A stretch of 64,000 nt of DNA, taken from assembly GCA_039704465.1 (NCBI GenBank), contig JASFAU010000003.1, positions 62,001 through 126,000 of the forward strand. Direction: 5' to 3'. Both the position numbers and the translations under genes were made by a program. This DNA is from Plasmodiophora brassicae (taxonomy: Eukaryota > Endomyxa > Phytomyxea > Plasmodiophorida > Plasmodiophoridae). The notes below the pieces were generated by a model. That model was given only the letters and a program-made list of their open reading frames with translations. It had not been told where the DNA came from and searched no databases. Below, piece after piece: positions 8,631 to 22,338 of this stretch; the first letter of the stretch is position 1; each line of letters starts with the position of its first letter.

Positions 8631-11061
8631 ATGGCGTCGGGAGCGCTGCCGTGCGTGGCCGTCGTCGCCGGCGACCACGACGATGTCGTCAGCGTCGGGG
8701 CCATCCTCGTCCCCGCTTCGATGTTCGCGAATGGCAAGATGGCGCTGGGCGCCGCCGTCGAGTTCACGACGGAGGCCGGGCGGCGCATGCTGGGCCCGGC
8801 GCATCCGATCCCGTTGTCGTCGACCACGTCGCCTGTTGACGAAGTGATCGTACTGTCGTCGGTTCCGAGCCCCGGGCATCACTGCCTGCCTGGACGGAAT
8901 GCCCAGCGCATGCCTGGCGTGTTGCGCGCCCTGCCTCGCTTGTCGGCCGCGTTCCACGTGGATGTCGTCATTCCGGACCATGAGTTCGAGTTGCTTTCCG
9001 CCTCCATTCTTCGATCTGCGCTTCACCGCCAGGATGTTGTTGTTGAACCTGGCTCCACGTTGTCGCTGGTGTTGTGGCGTGGTCGTCCTCCGGTCCCCTG
9101 CCGCATCCAGTCGTGCAAACCGTCCGCGTCGCCTGTAATTCTCACTTCATCGACGAATATTGTGCTTTGCCGAGAGCCGCCTGTTATGCATCCGATCCAG
9201 ACCGGCGCCGTGTTTGAAAGAGTTGAGGCGCTTGGTGACGCCTTCCCCCGTTTGGTGTCGTTGTTGTCTCTGGACCCTCGTTGGCGTCCGCGTGGCGTCA
9301 TCGTGCATGGGCCGAGTGGTTCCGGCAAGACATTGCTGGTTGATTCTGCGCTGTGCCAATTGGGCCAGACACAAGTTGCTCGGCTTGATGGCAGAGCTCT
9401 GTCTGCCATGGCAACGCCTGGCGCTGCCGAACGCGCGCTGGTGTCTGTATTCGATCATGTGGGCCTTGACGGCGTGATCGTCATCGATGCCATCGATGCG
9501 ATCGGTGGTCGGGACCGGGACCGCCGTAGACTGTTAGGGCAGCTTCTGGTTTGTATGGATCAAGGCGCTACGGCCTCTGGCTCTATTGTAATTGGCGTGG
9601 CGGCCAACGTCGACTCGCTCGATCTGGCACTGAGGCGGCCGGGGCGATTTGACTACGAGATCGGCGTTACTGCTGGAGACGTTGCCCAACGATCTGCCGT
9701 CCTGTCATTGTATTTGCCGAAGGTTGGCGCCGATGCGATCGAGATGTGTGCATCGAAGGCGGTGGGCTACACTGGATCCGATCTGCGACAGGTTGCCGAC
9801 TTGTGCGCGCTGTCACATGCGTCTCTGGTACTTATATGCGGTTTGTAGGTCGCCCAGGAGGCATCGCTTGTGGCGCTAAGTGACGGACGGACGCAAGTGT
9901 GTAATGACGACCTTAACGGCGCACTGCATCGGATCCCAGCGTCGTCATCTCGGAAGGAGTTTGCCGTGCCAGTTAAGCCTGCGAAGGTCTTGTAATGATT
10001 TCATGCTCGCGCCGACAGCAGCGTTGATCATGGCAATGTAGTGGGATGATATTGGCGGCCTTGATCGTGTAAAGACGACACTGAGGACAATCATCGAGGG
10101 CCCCATGCTGTATCCTGAGGTATATTCCCATATGGGCATCGATCGTCCTCGTGGCATCCTTCTTTACGGTAGGTCGAGTAGATTGTGTACCAGGCCCGTT
10201 CTAACGTTTTCTAGGGCCACCTGGATGCGCCAAGACGACCCTAGCCAGAGCGCTGGTTGGAAGTACATCAGACCAGTGGTCCATTCTGCTGCTGGACCCG
10301 GCTCGCGTGTATTCCGCGTTTGTCGGTGAAGCGGAACGATGCATCCGGGATGTGTTTCGTCGTGCTCGTGATAATGCCCCGTGCATGATCATTCTGGACG
10401 AAATTGACGCCATTGTCACTAATCGCGCTTCAGCTTCTGATGGCAACAATGTCCAACGTCGGGTCAGTTTGTTCGTGCTCTTTGTTGCCATGGCACGTTA
10501 CTCAGGTTTCAACTGTAGGTGCTGTCTACTCTGCTGAATGAGATGGATGGGGTCGGAAGCGCATCACAGATCCTAGTCGTAGCCACAACAAACCGCCCCA
10601 AGATGCTTGACGACGCCCTGCTTCGTCCCGGTCGGTTCGACCAAATCGTCTTCGTAACCGTCGATCCCAATTTGGGTGCTGCTGGCATCTGATTACCTGG
10701 ATATCTCCAGGTTCCCGAACCTGATGCACTCGGGCGACGCGCTATTGTCGAAGTGCATACTCGAGGCATGCCGCTCGCTCCTGACGTTGACCTCGAGGCC
10801 GTATCGTGTGAATTACTCAAGGGGTACACGGGTGCCGAGATCGAGAGTGTTTGCCGTGAAGCTGCGATCAACGCCCTTCGACGAGACCTCGACAGCAAAT
10901 CAGTCGTGCGTTCACATTCGCCACTGTCTGTTACTGTTTTACTCACTGCGCCATGTTAGCAAATGGGCGACCTCCATGCGGCCATATCGCGAGTTCATCC
11001 GGGCCTCAGTGAAACACTCCGGCAGTCGTACTCGGAATTCCACAAGTCTCGTGCCCGTTGA
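8631..11061 (+). CDS. AFG2A: AFG2/SPATA5-type double AAA ATPase
   Basis: A CDC48-related unfoldase with an N-terminal domain and two AAA modules; the AFG2 branch releases shuttling factors from pre-60S ribosomes. Module 1 has Walker A GPSGSGKT (9309-9332) but its Walker B reads [10 protein letters not shown], with Ala (codon 9489-9491) where the catalytic Glu belongs. Module 2, split by introns, has Walker A PPGCAKTT restored across a splice site at about 10215, Walker [11 protein letters not shown], the [17 protein letters not shown] segment, and [15 protein letters not shown]. At least six introns are needed; five have clean boundaries. The one near 9829-9860 is not resolved. The last exon ends with [28 protein letters not shown], as in AFG2-type tails. 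Confidence 0.85.
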
Positions 11062-11641
11062 GCTTTCATCGGACATGGGGTTTGCAAACATGTTGGAACT
11101 CGTGAGACTTCGTTTCCTGTCTGTGGCTGCAGAACATGCGTCCTCAAAACCAGAGATTCGTCTACAATCCGCATCATGCGGTTCGCAGAATGTGATTGCG
11201 TGCATCCATGTGCGCGAGACGCTCGCATAAGACAATAAATAGTCAAGATTCGGTTGTTTACTAGAACAGAGTGCAGCCACGTCCGATGAAGCTCACGGTT
11301 ACCAATAACGAGGCCCGGTGGTTCTGTGTCGTGCTTCTCTTCGCGTCTGCCAGATTTAACATGACACTCTAGAGCGATGCCACAATTTATAAACAAACGC
11401 TTGCAATTAACGATCGGATTTTTATTGTATGAAACCGAGTGGCCTCTTATGCCGACACTGCCGCACGCCATGCAGACCGACAGGAACGTGGTTTGTTCGC
11501 GACAGCTTCATCATGCATGCGACTCACTCCATGCGCAACTTCTCGTATACCCAGCGGAACCGCGCGCGAAAGCGTGGTTTGCGCGGGAGGGGGCGTCCGA
11601 TTTTTGGGGGGACGCCGTCCATTGGCTGCTGCACGGGTTTC
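11062..11641 (+). other. Intergenic region upstream of DNA polymerase alpha
   Basis: About 580 bp between two plus-strand genes. It is more AT-rich than its surroundings and holds no exon I can link to a family. It should include the polymerase promoter; I see no clear TATA or other motif. Confidence 0.4.
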
Positions 11642-14600
11642 ATGACGAAGGACGGCAACCGTCGGGCATCCGCGCTGGTGGCCATCGCCAACGCGAAGAA
11701 GACAGGCAAGCGCCAGCTCGACCAGCTGCAGGTGGGTGGGTGGCGGTCCCGGGTGCCATGTGCGTTGCTGACATGCGCCTCACAGCTGAACGACGATCTC
11801 GTCTACGAATCGGTATCCGAGGATGAGTATGATCGTGTCGTATCGAGCCGGCGCCGCGGAAACTGTGATTCGTTCATTGTCGATGACGGGCATGGGTGCG
11901 TATTGTTCTGTTTGTTCACATGATGGATAGTCGTTGATCGCACATACTTAGATACGTTGACAATGGAGAAGATGACTGGGAGCAGGAGGATCCCGACGAT
12001 AAGGAAGTGACCAATGTAAACGCTCGAGCCCATAAACGGTCTCGCAAGGTACCTCTTAAGGATTCTGCCGTCCCTGCTGTCGTGTTATTAATTTGCATGC
12101 AGACCGATGCCCCTGCGAAACCATTGGCGTCTGCGTTCCTGCCACAAGCGCCACCAAAGCCTGATCAACTCAAGCCCGTATCTACCGCTGCGTAACATCC
12201 CTCAGGCATACCGTTTACGGGTATCTGAACCTAACGGTGGAGTAGGCTCCTGGCTCAGACGGAAATGGCACATCAGAGCCTGCTAGATGACCTGCTTGAG
12301 AACCCGGACGACAATGATGATGGGCAACCTTGTCAGCCTGACACGATCGACACTCAAGAATTGGCACTGTTTGGGCAAGCGCATCAGATCGAGAAGGTTC
12401 ATCAGGCTGCAGCGATGGAGCGCGTTGGTATGAAGCTGCAAACGTTACTGAATTATTTAAGCCCTCATTGGATGGCGACCTTCAGGACGCGCGCAGGCCA
12501 CTAAGGCTTCTAAGCCGATTTCCCAAGAAGAAAGGCCTGCATCACGGCATCCAAATTCTCATGACGTGTTGCCACCTGCTGTAGCGCTGCCGGAAACGGT
12601 TCCTACACAGGTCCTGTCGACGGCGAACGCGGATTCCAGTGGCAATGGCGATGCAACCCTGGATGCAAACAATGACGCGTCTGTCAGTTTGCCGCCATCA
12701 CACGAGGAAGACGGTGTGGTCACCAGGAAAGCGGAACCCGCAGTTCCGATCGCTCCGCCTCCTCGTAGGTTTGCATAGCAGCTGAACGTTTGCATGACTG
12801 ATCGTAAACGCGCAGCTGTTGTTACATCTGCACTGCCTACGGTGACTTCGACATGGATGCAAAGCGGTGCACAGGCGCCGGCAAATCAGGCGACGAATAC
12901 GGGTCCGCCTGCTTCTGTCAATGTTCGTTGAGCTCTTCGTTGCGCAGCGTTGCACGCTTGTACTTACAGCTGGTTTGTCTCAGGTATCGAACCTTCTTGA
13001 TGACTCTGGATCGTTGGAACTCTATTGGCTGGATGCGTACGAGGATCCGCAACTCCCTGGTTGTACATCCGTACCTACCTCGTCGAATCGTTTGTTCTTA
13101 CTTGCGCGCAGGCCGCGTTTATCTCTTTGGCAAGACGGCACTCAAGAGCGAACCAAATCGTTTCGTTAGCTGCTGTATAACTGTTGAGAATATCGATCGC
13201 AACGTTTACGTCGTGCCACGTTCCCATGTTCTTGCTGGTCAGTGCCTCCGCGGGGCGACACTGGATGCCTGATATCTGATCAGACGTGTGCCCAGACGCT
13301 AATGATGAGAACAGCGTTACTGACCAAGAGGTCGAACCGAAAATGGTTTGGGAAGAGTTCGGGGAAATTGCTCGTAAACATGGCATCTCCCGTTGGGCGA
13401 CAAATTTCGGTCTGACAGTCGGAACTTCTGTATGTGTTCATTTCGCTAATTTGTATTCATGTTGCAGTACGACGGAAGTACAATTTCGACAACCCGGGTA
13501 AGAGTCGTTGGAATCTCGACAATCTATTGCGCTTAAACACTCCTTTGTGCTTAGACGGCAAGGTACCACTTGAGGCGGACGTTATGAAGGTCGTCTATTC
13601 CGCCGCTCTCCCTGATCTACCGCGGTCCGCCTCTCGGTGTGGTGCCCACCGTTGTGTACTGAACATGGGTTAGAGATTTACGCGGTACGACGTTCTCGCA
13701 CGTGTTCGGAACGAAAACCTCGACATTGGAGTTGTTCTTGCTTAAGGTGAACACGGTTTCCGTCTGATGCTTGAACATGCGTATTGAATTTTCTCACGCG
13801 CAGCGCGATCTGATGGGTCCTCAATGGCTGCGGATCACGAACGTTACTGAGAGCTCCGCTTCTCTCACGTGGTGCAAGGCAGAGTTTACCACCAGCTCTC
13901 CGAAAAACGTTACAAAGATTGAAGGTATTCGTCATTCAATCCGTGTCTTGGCTGGGGAACGTTGAAACGGGTTCTTTAGACCGTCCTCCACCCTCAGTGT
14001 CTGTTCTTTCCCTTAATATCACATGCGTCTTCAATAGCGATACGCACGTCAATGAGATCGTTGCTGTTACTGGCCTGTTCCACAACGACGTCGCAGTTGA
14101 TTCACCAACTGACCAAACCGATCCAACGGAGGCCTTCTCTATCGTGCGACCACTGTCTGGAGGGTCATGGCCTCCTGACCTCATTGCGACTATCGCTCAT
14201 AACGTCAGTACCATTGTGACAATGCACCCGGTCGTGTTTAATTCGTTGGGTTTGTTGGGTCTCATGCAGAAACTACCTATTACATGTTCCCCGTCTGAGC
14301 GAGCGCTTCTGTCGCTCATGTTGGCAAGACTGCATGCACTCGATCCGGACGTTATAGTTGGGCATGGCTTGTTTGGGTATGCTTATATCTTACGTTGCTT
14401 CCGAAACGTTGACGCAAATGTCTGGCAGTGCAACTCTGGATATTGTCCTTTCCCGGATTGGATTCCATCACATTGGTCAATGGTCTAAGGTGTGTACTAC
14501 TCCGTGCTACTCGTCACGAAGATCCTGACAATGGGATGCAGCTGGGTCGGCTAAGGCGGAGTCGTCAACCAAGGACGAAGGCAGCTAACGATGGGATGTC

Positions 14601-17600
14601 TTCAATTGTTGCCGTGTCTGGGGGACGACTCTTCTGCGATACTAGCCAGTTCGCGAAGGAAGTCTTGTCAAAAGAAACTAGCTACGACCTGGGACACCTA
14701 TCGGAAGTTGTCCTTGGTATCCGGTAGGCTAATCATCGGGTATGCTGTATTGTCAAGGCCCCCTCTGATACGGTTCCGTACGTTTCAGTCGCGACGATAT
14801 CTGTGTCGAGAAAATGATGTTATCAACTTCTGATATCATTGAAGTCGTTCGCCATTGTGGCAATGACGCCTACCTGGCTCTACGATTAATGTTCCATCTA
14901 CAGGTTTGCGCAAATGACTCTTCCTTCAACTCATTACTAACGAAAAACGTCAGGTTTTGCCACTGAGCAAGCAACTTACGTGTCTTGGTGGACATACTTG
15001 GGCCCGGTCTCTTCAGTCGGCCCGTGCTCAACGCATTGAGTTTCTTCTTCTTCACGAGTTTCATCGAAACAAGTAGGTGTAGGTATGCTCTGCACAATCA
15101 TTGCGCCATAACAGGCGTCCTTCAGGTATATTGTACCTGAGAAATTCACACGCAAGGAACGCCAGGAGCGAGATCAGTCTGAGTGTCCACCTAGTGAAGC
15201 TGTATGATGCTGTTTCTCTCGTTTGCAATGTATGGCTTCCAACGTGTCTGTTGTAGACGAATTCTAAAAGAAGGAAGCCTGCGTATTCCGGGGGCCTGGT
15301 CCTGGAACCTGTAAAGGGGTTCTACGACAAATATGTTTTGATGCTTGACTTCAACAGCCTGTATCCGTCAATCATTCAGGAGTTCAACATTTGCTTTACG
15401 ACCATTCAGCATTGGCAGGTCAGTATGGAGTTCTTGTGATTTTGTCGAACGCTGACTCCTCTACAGCTGGACGAGAATGGAATGGCTAGTCTCCCTGTCC
15501 CCTCAGCGCCGGAGGGTATACTTCCCCGTGTGATTCGCCGTTTGGTGGACAGGCGTCGATCCGTGAAAACGATGCTCAAAAACGAAAAGAACCCAGTCAA
15601 GCGGCAAGAGTATGATATACGTCAACAGGCAATAACGTGGACCCGAGCATGCGTCTCTGTTTACTAATTCGCCCGTCTCGCAGGCCTTGAAGCTCGTCGC
15701 AAATTCCATGTACGGGTGCCTCGGGTTCGTCTATTCGCGCTTCTACTGCAAACCGTTGGCAGCCCTGGTTACTTCCCAAGGACGGCACATTCTCTCCAGT
15801 ACTGTGGAACTTATCGAGTCTATGGGGCACAAAGTCATATGTAGGAACATTGGCAGTGGGTTTCCGTCGATAGTGTTGATAACGGCGATATGATTCCCTT
15901 AGACGGAGACACGGATTCGGTGTGCGTATCGACACAGTCAACTGACTGGAAGCAGTACGCAGGATATCGTGTGTTCTTTGCTGTCTCTAATCACCCGATC
16001 CAGAGTCATGCATCTTGGAAACGACATCAAGGGGTCTGTTAACAAGCTATACAAGACTTTGGAGATCGAGATTGACTACGTGTTCAAGGCGCTTCTGCTG
16101 CTGCAAAAGAAGAAATACGCCGCTCTCGTTGCGACTGAAAGAGATGGTGAAATCATTTGCAAACGAGAAGTAAGGACATGTTTACATACCTAATCGCGTT
16201 CCTGTTGGTAATTAGTGTCCTGTTCAGGTGCGTGGATTGGAAATGGTTCGCCGTGATTGGTGCCCGTTATCGAAGCGTACAAGTGAGTTCGTCATCGACA
16301 ACATCCTGAGCGGCAGTTCTCGCGACGAATGCGTTGACGCCATCCACTCTTACCTGTCGCGTCTTGCTGAGGCTGCTAGAACCAACACGATCCCACTTAA
16401 TGATTTTGTCATCACCAAAGTTTGGCCGTTCTGCCACGAAACATGGAAATCCTTTTCTAAGCAGCGTCTTCGTAGGGTCTCTCGAAGCCTCCATCGGATT
16501 ATCCGGACGCGAAATCCCAACCTCATGTCTGTGTGGCGCTGCAAATGTCCCAGCAAGGGCTTCCTGTCCGCGTTGGTGATCATATTCCCTACGTCATCTG
16601 CAAGTCCTCTAGCGACAAGGTTGGTCGGTTCACTAATGGCGCCTCCAAACCTTCTGAAGCCGTTTTCAGTCTGTGGCACAGCGCGCCTATCATCCTTCAT
16701 TGGTTCTCGATGTGTCCCAACAACTATCCATAGACGTTGAGTGGTATTTCGCCCAACAGGTATGCGCGCTGAAGTGCGCCACCGCCGTCTCCTTATACCC
16801 GAATGCATCATGTTTAGGTGCTACCACCAATCGTTCGGCTGTGTGCCTACCTTGAAGGAACTGACGCTGCGCACCTCGCTGACTGCCTCGGGTTGGACAA
16901 GTCAAAGTTTGCCTCGGCTGTCGTGCAACCAGTAGGCTCCAATCAGGTATACAGTAGAGCTGACCTTGGTGTTGCGTATTGATAGCGTTCGTAGGAACTG
17001 TTTGAATCATCGGTGTGTTTCCGTCATTTCGATGATGACGAGGCTTTCAAGGAGACGGTCAAACTGGAAATCGCGTGCCCGTCCTGTCGTACCCGGTGGG
17101 AGTTCAAGGGCGTCGTTGATCTCGCCTCTGGGCAGTGTGGTCTAAGATGCCCTTCAAGCACCTGCGGCCGCACTCTGGAGGACGATCAGTCAATCGCCAT
17201 GATTATCAAGCAAGCTTGGCTTCTGTTTGCCCGCCAGGTTGCTGTTTATAATGAGGGCTGGAGCGTTTGCGAAGACGTTTCGTGTCGCAATCGAGAGCGA
17301 TACGCTGTTCAGTGCAGCGCTTGCAAGTCTCCTTCGACTATCATCTATAAGGTAGCGTGTCTGTCATGGCGCTTTTGAATGCAAACGCTAGACTAATCAT
17401 TACCGGCCAGAGCGGGGACCTGTCTCTTCAGGTTCGGTACCTGAAGTCTCTCTTCGACATCGCGAGGTTCAGAAAGCGTTTGGAGTCGCATAACGCCGAG
17501 CGCAAGCGACGGTCTGAAGAGCCCTGCAACATTCAGCCACCCGCGAAGCACTGCGCCGTGCTTGACCGCGTGCGAACCTTCATCGACCGCAAGATGGTGG

Positions 17601-17677
17601 ATGCGTCTGCGTATTTCTCGCTCGACGCTGATGATGCTTTTGCCATGTTCCGACGCTCCAAGTCCAGTTCGGCATGA
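11642..17677 (+). CDS. POLA1: DNA polymerase alpha catalytic subunit
   Basis: Family B replicative polymerase that extends primase-made RNA primers. The start at 11642 gives an N-terminus with [21 protein letters not shown], followed across introns by [12 protein letters not shown] and [19 protein letters not shown], typical of POLA1 tails. Then come [13 protein letters not shown] and [18 protein letters not shown] (exonuclease-like region), [31 protein letters not shown] (motif A, about 15346), [18 protein letters not shown] (motif B) and YGDTDS (motif C), the last restored by removing a 62-bp intron ending at about 15900. [14 protein letters not shown] and the two C-terminal zinc modules (CPSC...CPSSTC and CEDVSC...CSAC) follow. 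Well over 15 short introns are present. Frames agree at the junctions I checked; the full exon list was not resolved. Confidence 0.93.
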
Positions 17678-17699
17678 GTACACTAACGCCTCGCTTCGT

Positions 17700-20597
17700 T
17701 TATGATGTGATCTGCTGGACGCGGTCGTCGAGCAGTCGGCGACTTTTGTTCTGCTGTCGTAGCTTCTGACACCACTCGGGAACGTCGTTCGGCGCTGGGG
17801 CCGATTTGCAGGTCGCGACGTCTTCCGCGTTGCCGTCGACAGGTTTGCGCATCGCTGACGTCGCCTTCAGCAATGTCCGGAGGCTGGCCTCGACCTCATT
17901 CTTCGACGCCACCAGCTTATCGTATTGCTGGAACGGGCAACAACGGACGAGTCAGTGTGCGTGTGGGAGTGGTGCCGCCCGCGTTGCTGACGCACCTGGC
18001 TCACGTCCTGAAGTTGCCCCTTCAGCTCCCCGATGACCGCGTGTGCCTGCTTCAGCAACGTCTCCCGCTCTTTGATGGACTCGACCAAGAAGTTATACGG
18101 CTGCTCGACCTTCTGCAGCTGCGACCTGCGATCGTCCGGTCACGACGTGCCTGGGACGCGTACGCGCCGCAACGCCCGCCGACCTGCACTCGTGCAACTC
18201 GTTGCTGACCGCGTGGAGGCGCTCGCTCTGCGCGACCAGTTCGCCCTTCAACGTGTCCAGCTCGCGCTGCTTCTGCAACAGCTTCTGGGCCAGCATCAGG
18301 CTCTGCTTGATGCGCCGCTTCGACGTCGACGGGACCGCAGCGCTGACGTCGGCCACCACATCCACCGTCTAGCCACGTTGGGATTACGTACTGCCCACGA
18401 CACACACACACACACGCGCGGCACTGACGTTTCCAGGATCAAAGTGGGCGTCGGCACCCGAACTCGTGATGGCCATGTCTAGCTCCGCTTCCAGCTGCTC
18501 GTAGGTGGACAGCTTGTCCCTCAGGACCGTGTTCAGACCGCTCAGCTCCGACTCGACCCGCGCCGACTCGTTTCTGGCCGCATGTCAATCGATGTGCGGG
18601 TCGGCGTGTACGATGGCGCGCGCGCGTCCCCACCTCAGCGTGTAGTACTGCGTCCTGAAGATGTCGTTCTCCTCCTGCAACTTGGTGAACGTTTGCTGCA
18701 ACTTTCGGTGTGCGCCCTGCGACTCCTCGAACGTCACCGTTAGGCGATCGAACTCGAACGTCTTCATCTTCAGCTGGCTGCGTAGGTCCTGGGATGACGG
18801 ACGCTGAGCGCGAGCACGTTTCGATTGCAATTCGTCGGGTTCGTGTACCTGCACCTGGCTCTCCAGGGTCGTCTGGCTCGTCTGGTACTCGCTTCGTAAC
18901 TTGTCGTACGCCGTCCGCGCGTCTTCGTACTTGGCCTGCGGCAACCGCTGAATCGCCATCCGACGCCCCACGGGCGAACAGTCGGGGTAACCTGGAGGCG
19001 GTCACGATCGGCGGCCGCCATGTCACGTTGCTCGCGAAGGCCAGCGAGTTCGCGCTCGTATCCGTCCCGCTGCTGGACCCGGATCTGGTCCAGCTCGCGT
19101 TCGCTCCGTTCTTGCAATCGGGCCAGCTCGGAATTCACGCGATCCTCGTACTGCGTCTTCCATTGCGACCTTCAGGAACAACGTTGATCAGGGCGAGCGG
19201 CACGAAAGATGGACGACTGACGACCGGTGTACCGCATCGTTTCGATCTTGTCGTGCAGCTGCTCGCGTTGCTCCCTGAGGCGCTTGACCTTGTCGTTCAG
19301 CTCGGCCTGGATCGCATCGTGCGATGCGTTCAGGTCGCGCAGCGCGCCGACCTCCCGCTCCAGGTAGATCTTGTCCAGGCGCACCAGCTCAAGGCTCTGT
19401 GCCTGATCAGCTGCGATGGCAACGACGGCCGAACCGGCGCACCTGTTCCCGTTCCGATGCCTTCTTGGTGGCCGCGTCCCGCTCCTGGCAGGCGCTGGCG
19501 TAGTTGGCCGACAGGAGCTTGAACTCCTCCGACAGCTTGGCGTCCCGCTCTTCGGCCATCGCCAGCTTCTCTGAAAACCCATCGCACATCAGAAGGGACG
19601 CCACGATCAGGGCAGCGCTTCGCGACAGACGTTGGACGGTGTCGAACCTGGCTTCCTTGTTGGACACTTCCTCCAGTCTAGCGTTGGCGTGTGACGCGTC
19701 CTGCAAATGGGCGCTGTTAGCGACGAGGCGGGCCGCCCCCCGGGAACGCGGTGCCGACCTCGCTGAGCTTGCGGTTGCGGGCCTGAAGCGATTCGATCTC
19801 CGTCAGCGCCTCTTCCATCCTGTCCCGAAACGTCCTCTCGGCGCGTGACGCCTCTTCGGTCATCTTGGGGTCGGTCAGAGCGGCGTGTGTGTGTCGGTCC
19901 TGTCGCAGCGCTGGCGCGTACCTCGGCGTGTTTCTCCCTCAGGCGGGCGAGGTCCTTTCGGGCAGCATCGCGGGCGCTCGTTTCAGCCGCCACCTGCTTT
20001 CGTAGCGCTGCGACGCGTTCGTAGACCTGGACGACGGCGAACTCTCGTAGCGAGCGCTGCTCTTCGGGGATGGCCACGATCTCTGGGGCATTCCACATGA
20101 GGCAGGCGGGACGCTCGGAAACGGGATCGGCACCTAAGTATTCCGATTCGGGCACGACCAGGTCGTGCAGGGCGTCCTTGGCGACGCGCAAGCGCTCCTG
20201 GGCGATGGGCCCCGCCGACTCCATCTCCCGGAGGCGCTTCTCGAGCTGGCGCAGGTCGCCGGCCGTCTTCTCCTGCGCCAGGCGCATCTGCCCTAAGGTA
20301 GGCACAGGCGACCTCGGTCATTCCACGGTTGCACGCGGGCGGGCGAACAATCGCCTGGGTCGTACGTCGTACGGCGGCCATGTCTCGTTGGTGGCGTTCG
20401 CGCTCCCTCAGCACCTGACGTCGAGCGGCGCTTACCGCGACGTCTCGCGTCGTCGACGACGACATGGACGATCGGTCGTCACCGTCGTCATCGTCGTCGG
20501 CCGACGCCGTCGTGGAGTCCAGCAGCTTGAGGTCATCGGGTCGCAGCGATTCGATGCCGCAGCGCTGGATCAAGGGCCCCAGTTCGGCAGACTTCAT
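17700..20597 (-). CDS. PIBF1: PIBF1/CEP90-like coiled-coil centriolar protein
   Basis: Long coiled-coil protein of the PIBF1 (CEP90) family, found at centriolar satellites and distal appendages and needed for ciliogenesis. About nine or ten exons on the minus strand. Diagnostic segments: IPEEQRSLREFAVVQVYERV-x3-RKQV (family [27 protein letters not shown]); STSKRRIKQSLMLAQKLLQKQ (family TAKRRLKQSVHLARRVL), followed by EQPYNFLVESIKERETLL (family QQPYRYLIESVRQRD); and a C-terminal DVPEWCQKLRQQ (family APEWSKKQK). The rest is heptad-rich Glu/Lys/Arg/Leu sequence. I took the ATG at 20597 (KSAELGPLIQ) as start; upstream is not convincing. Its presence argues for a flagellated life stage. Confidence 0.82.
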
Positions 20598-20832
20598 CGC
20601 CTGGGCGACGGTACAGGCGCGCCGCAAGGACCGACAGAGACCCGCCAGAGTCAGTGACGGGCGGGCGCGGCGGCATCCACCCCCCGTTTGTGGCCGTTGA
20701 CGATCGGCGGCGCCTGCACAATCACGGAGAGTAATAACTGGCGTTGTCTGAAGCAAGGCGTCACGACGTGCAGATCGTGTTAAGTAGTCGATACAAATAG
20801 TTTATGGTGTATGTGAGATAGAGGGCGACTTA

Positions 20833-21950
<1,118 letters not shown>

Positions 21951-22338
21951 GGGCGTCCTGCCCGTTACTATTTATCGATACACCTCGCGCGCCGGTCAAC
22001 TACGACCCACGTTTGCTCCGACATACTGCACGCTAGCCTCGGCGATTCGTCGTAGGGCGCCGATCAAGCGGCCAGCATTACCGGTCGACAGTCGGAACGT
22101 GCAGAGTGGGGCAGCACCGGGGGTGTCCCTGGACGGGCTACGCACTGCGCAGACCGACGCGCACCCGCCGAGAAGTCGACGTATAGCCGCTGGGACGTGG
22201 CAAGTGGCAACTGGCACCACCACGTCAAAATGCCCAGCCATGCGGTCATTTTGGATTTCGTCGTGTTGGGTGATGATGACGACGAGTGTTGTCGTTATCG
22301 TCGTCGTCGTCCCGGTGCTGGCGGGCCTGGCGGGGTCG

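Noticed and set aside
22240..22338. A hydrophobic N-terminus (VVVIVVVVPVLAGLAG) for the coiled-coil gene
   Set aside because: It is encoded by a GTC microsatellite and precedes a better start at 22339.
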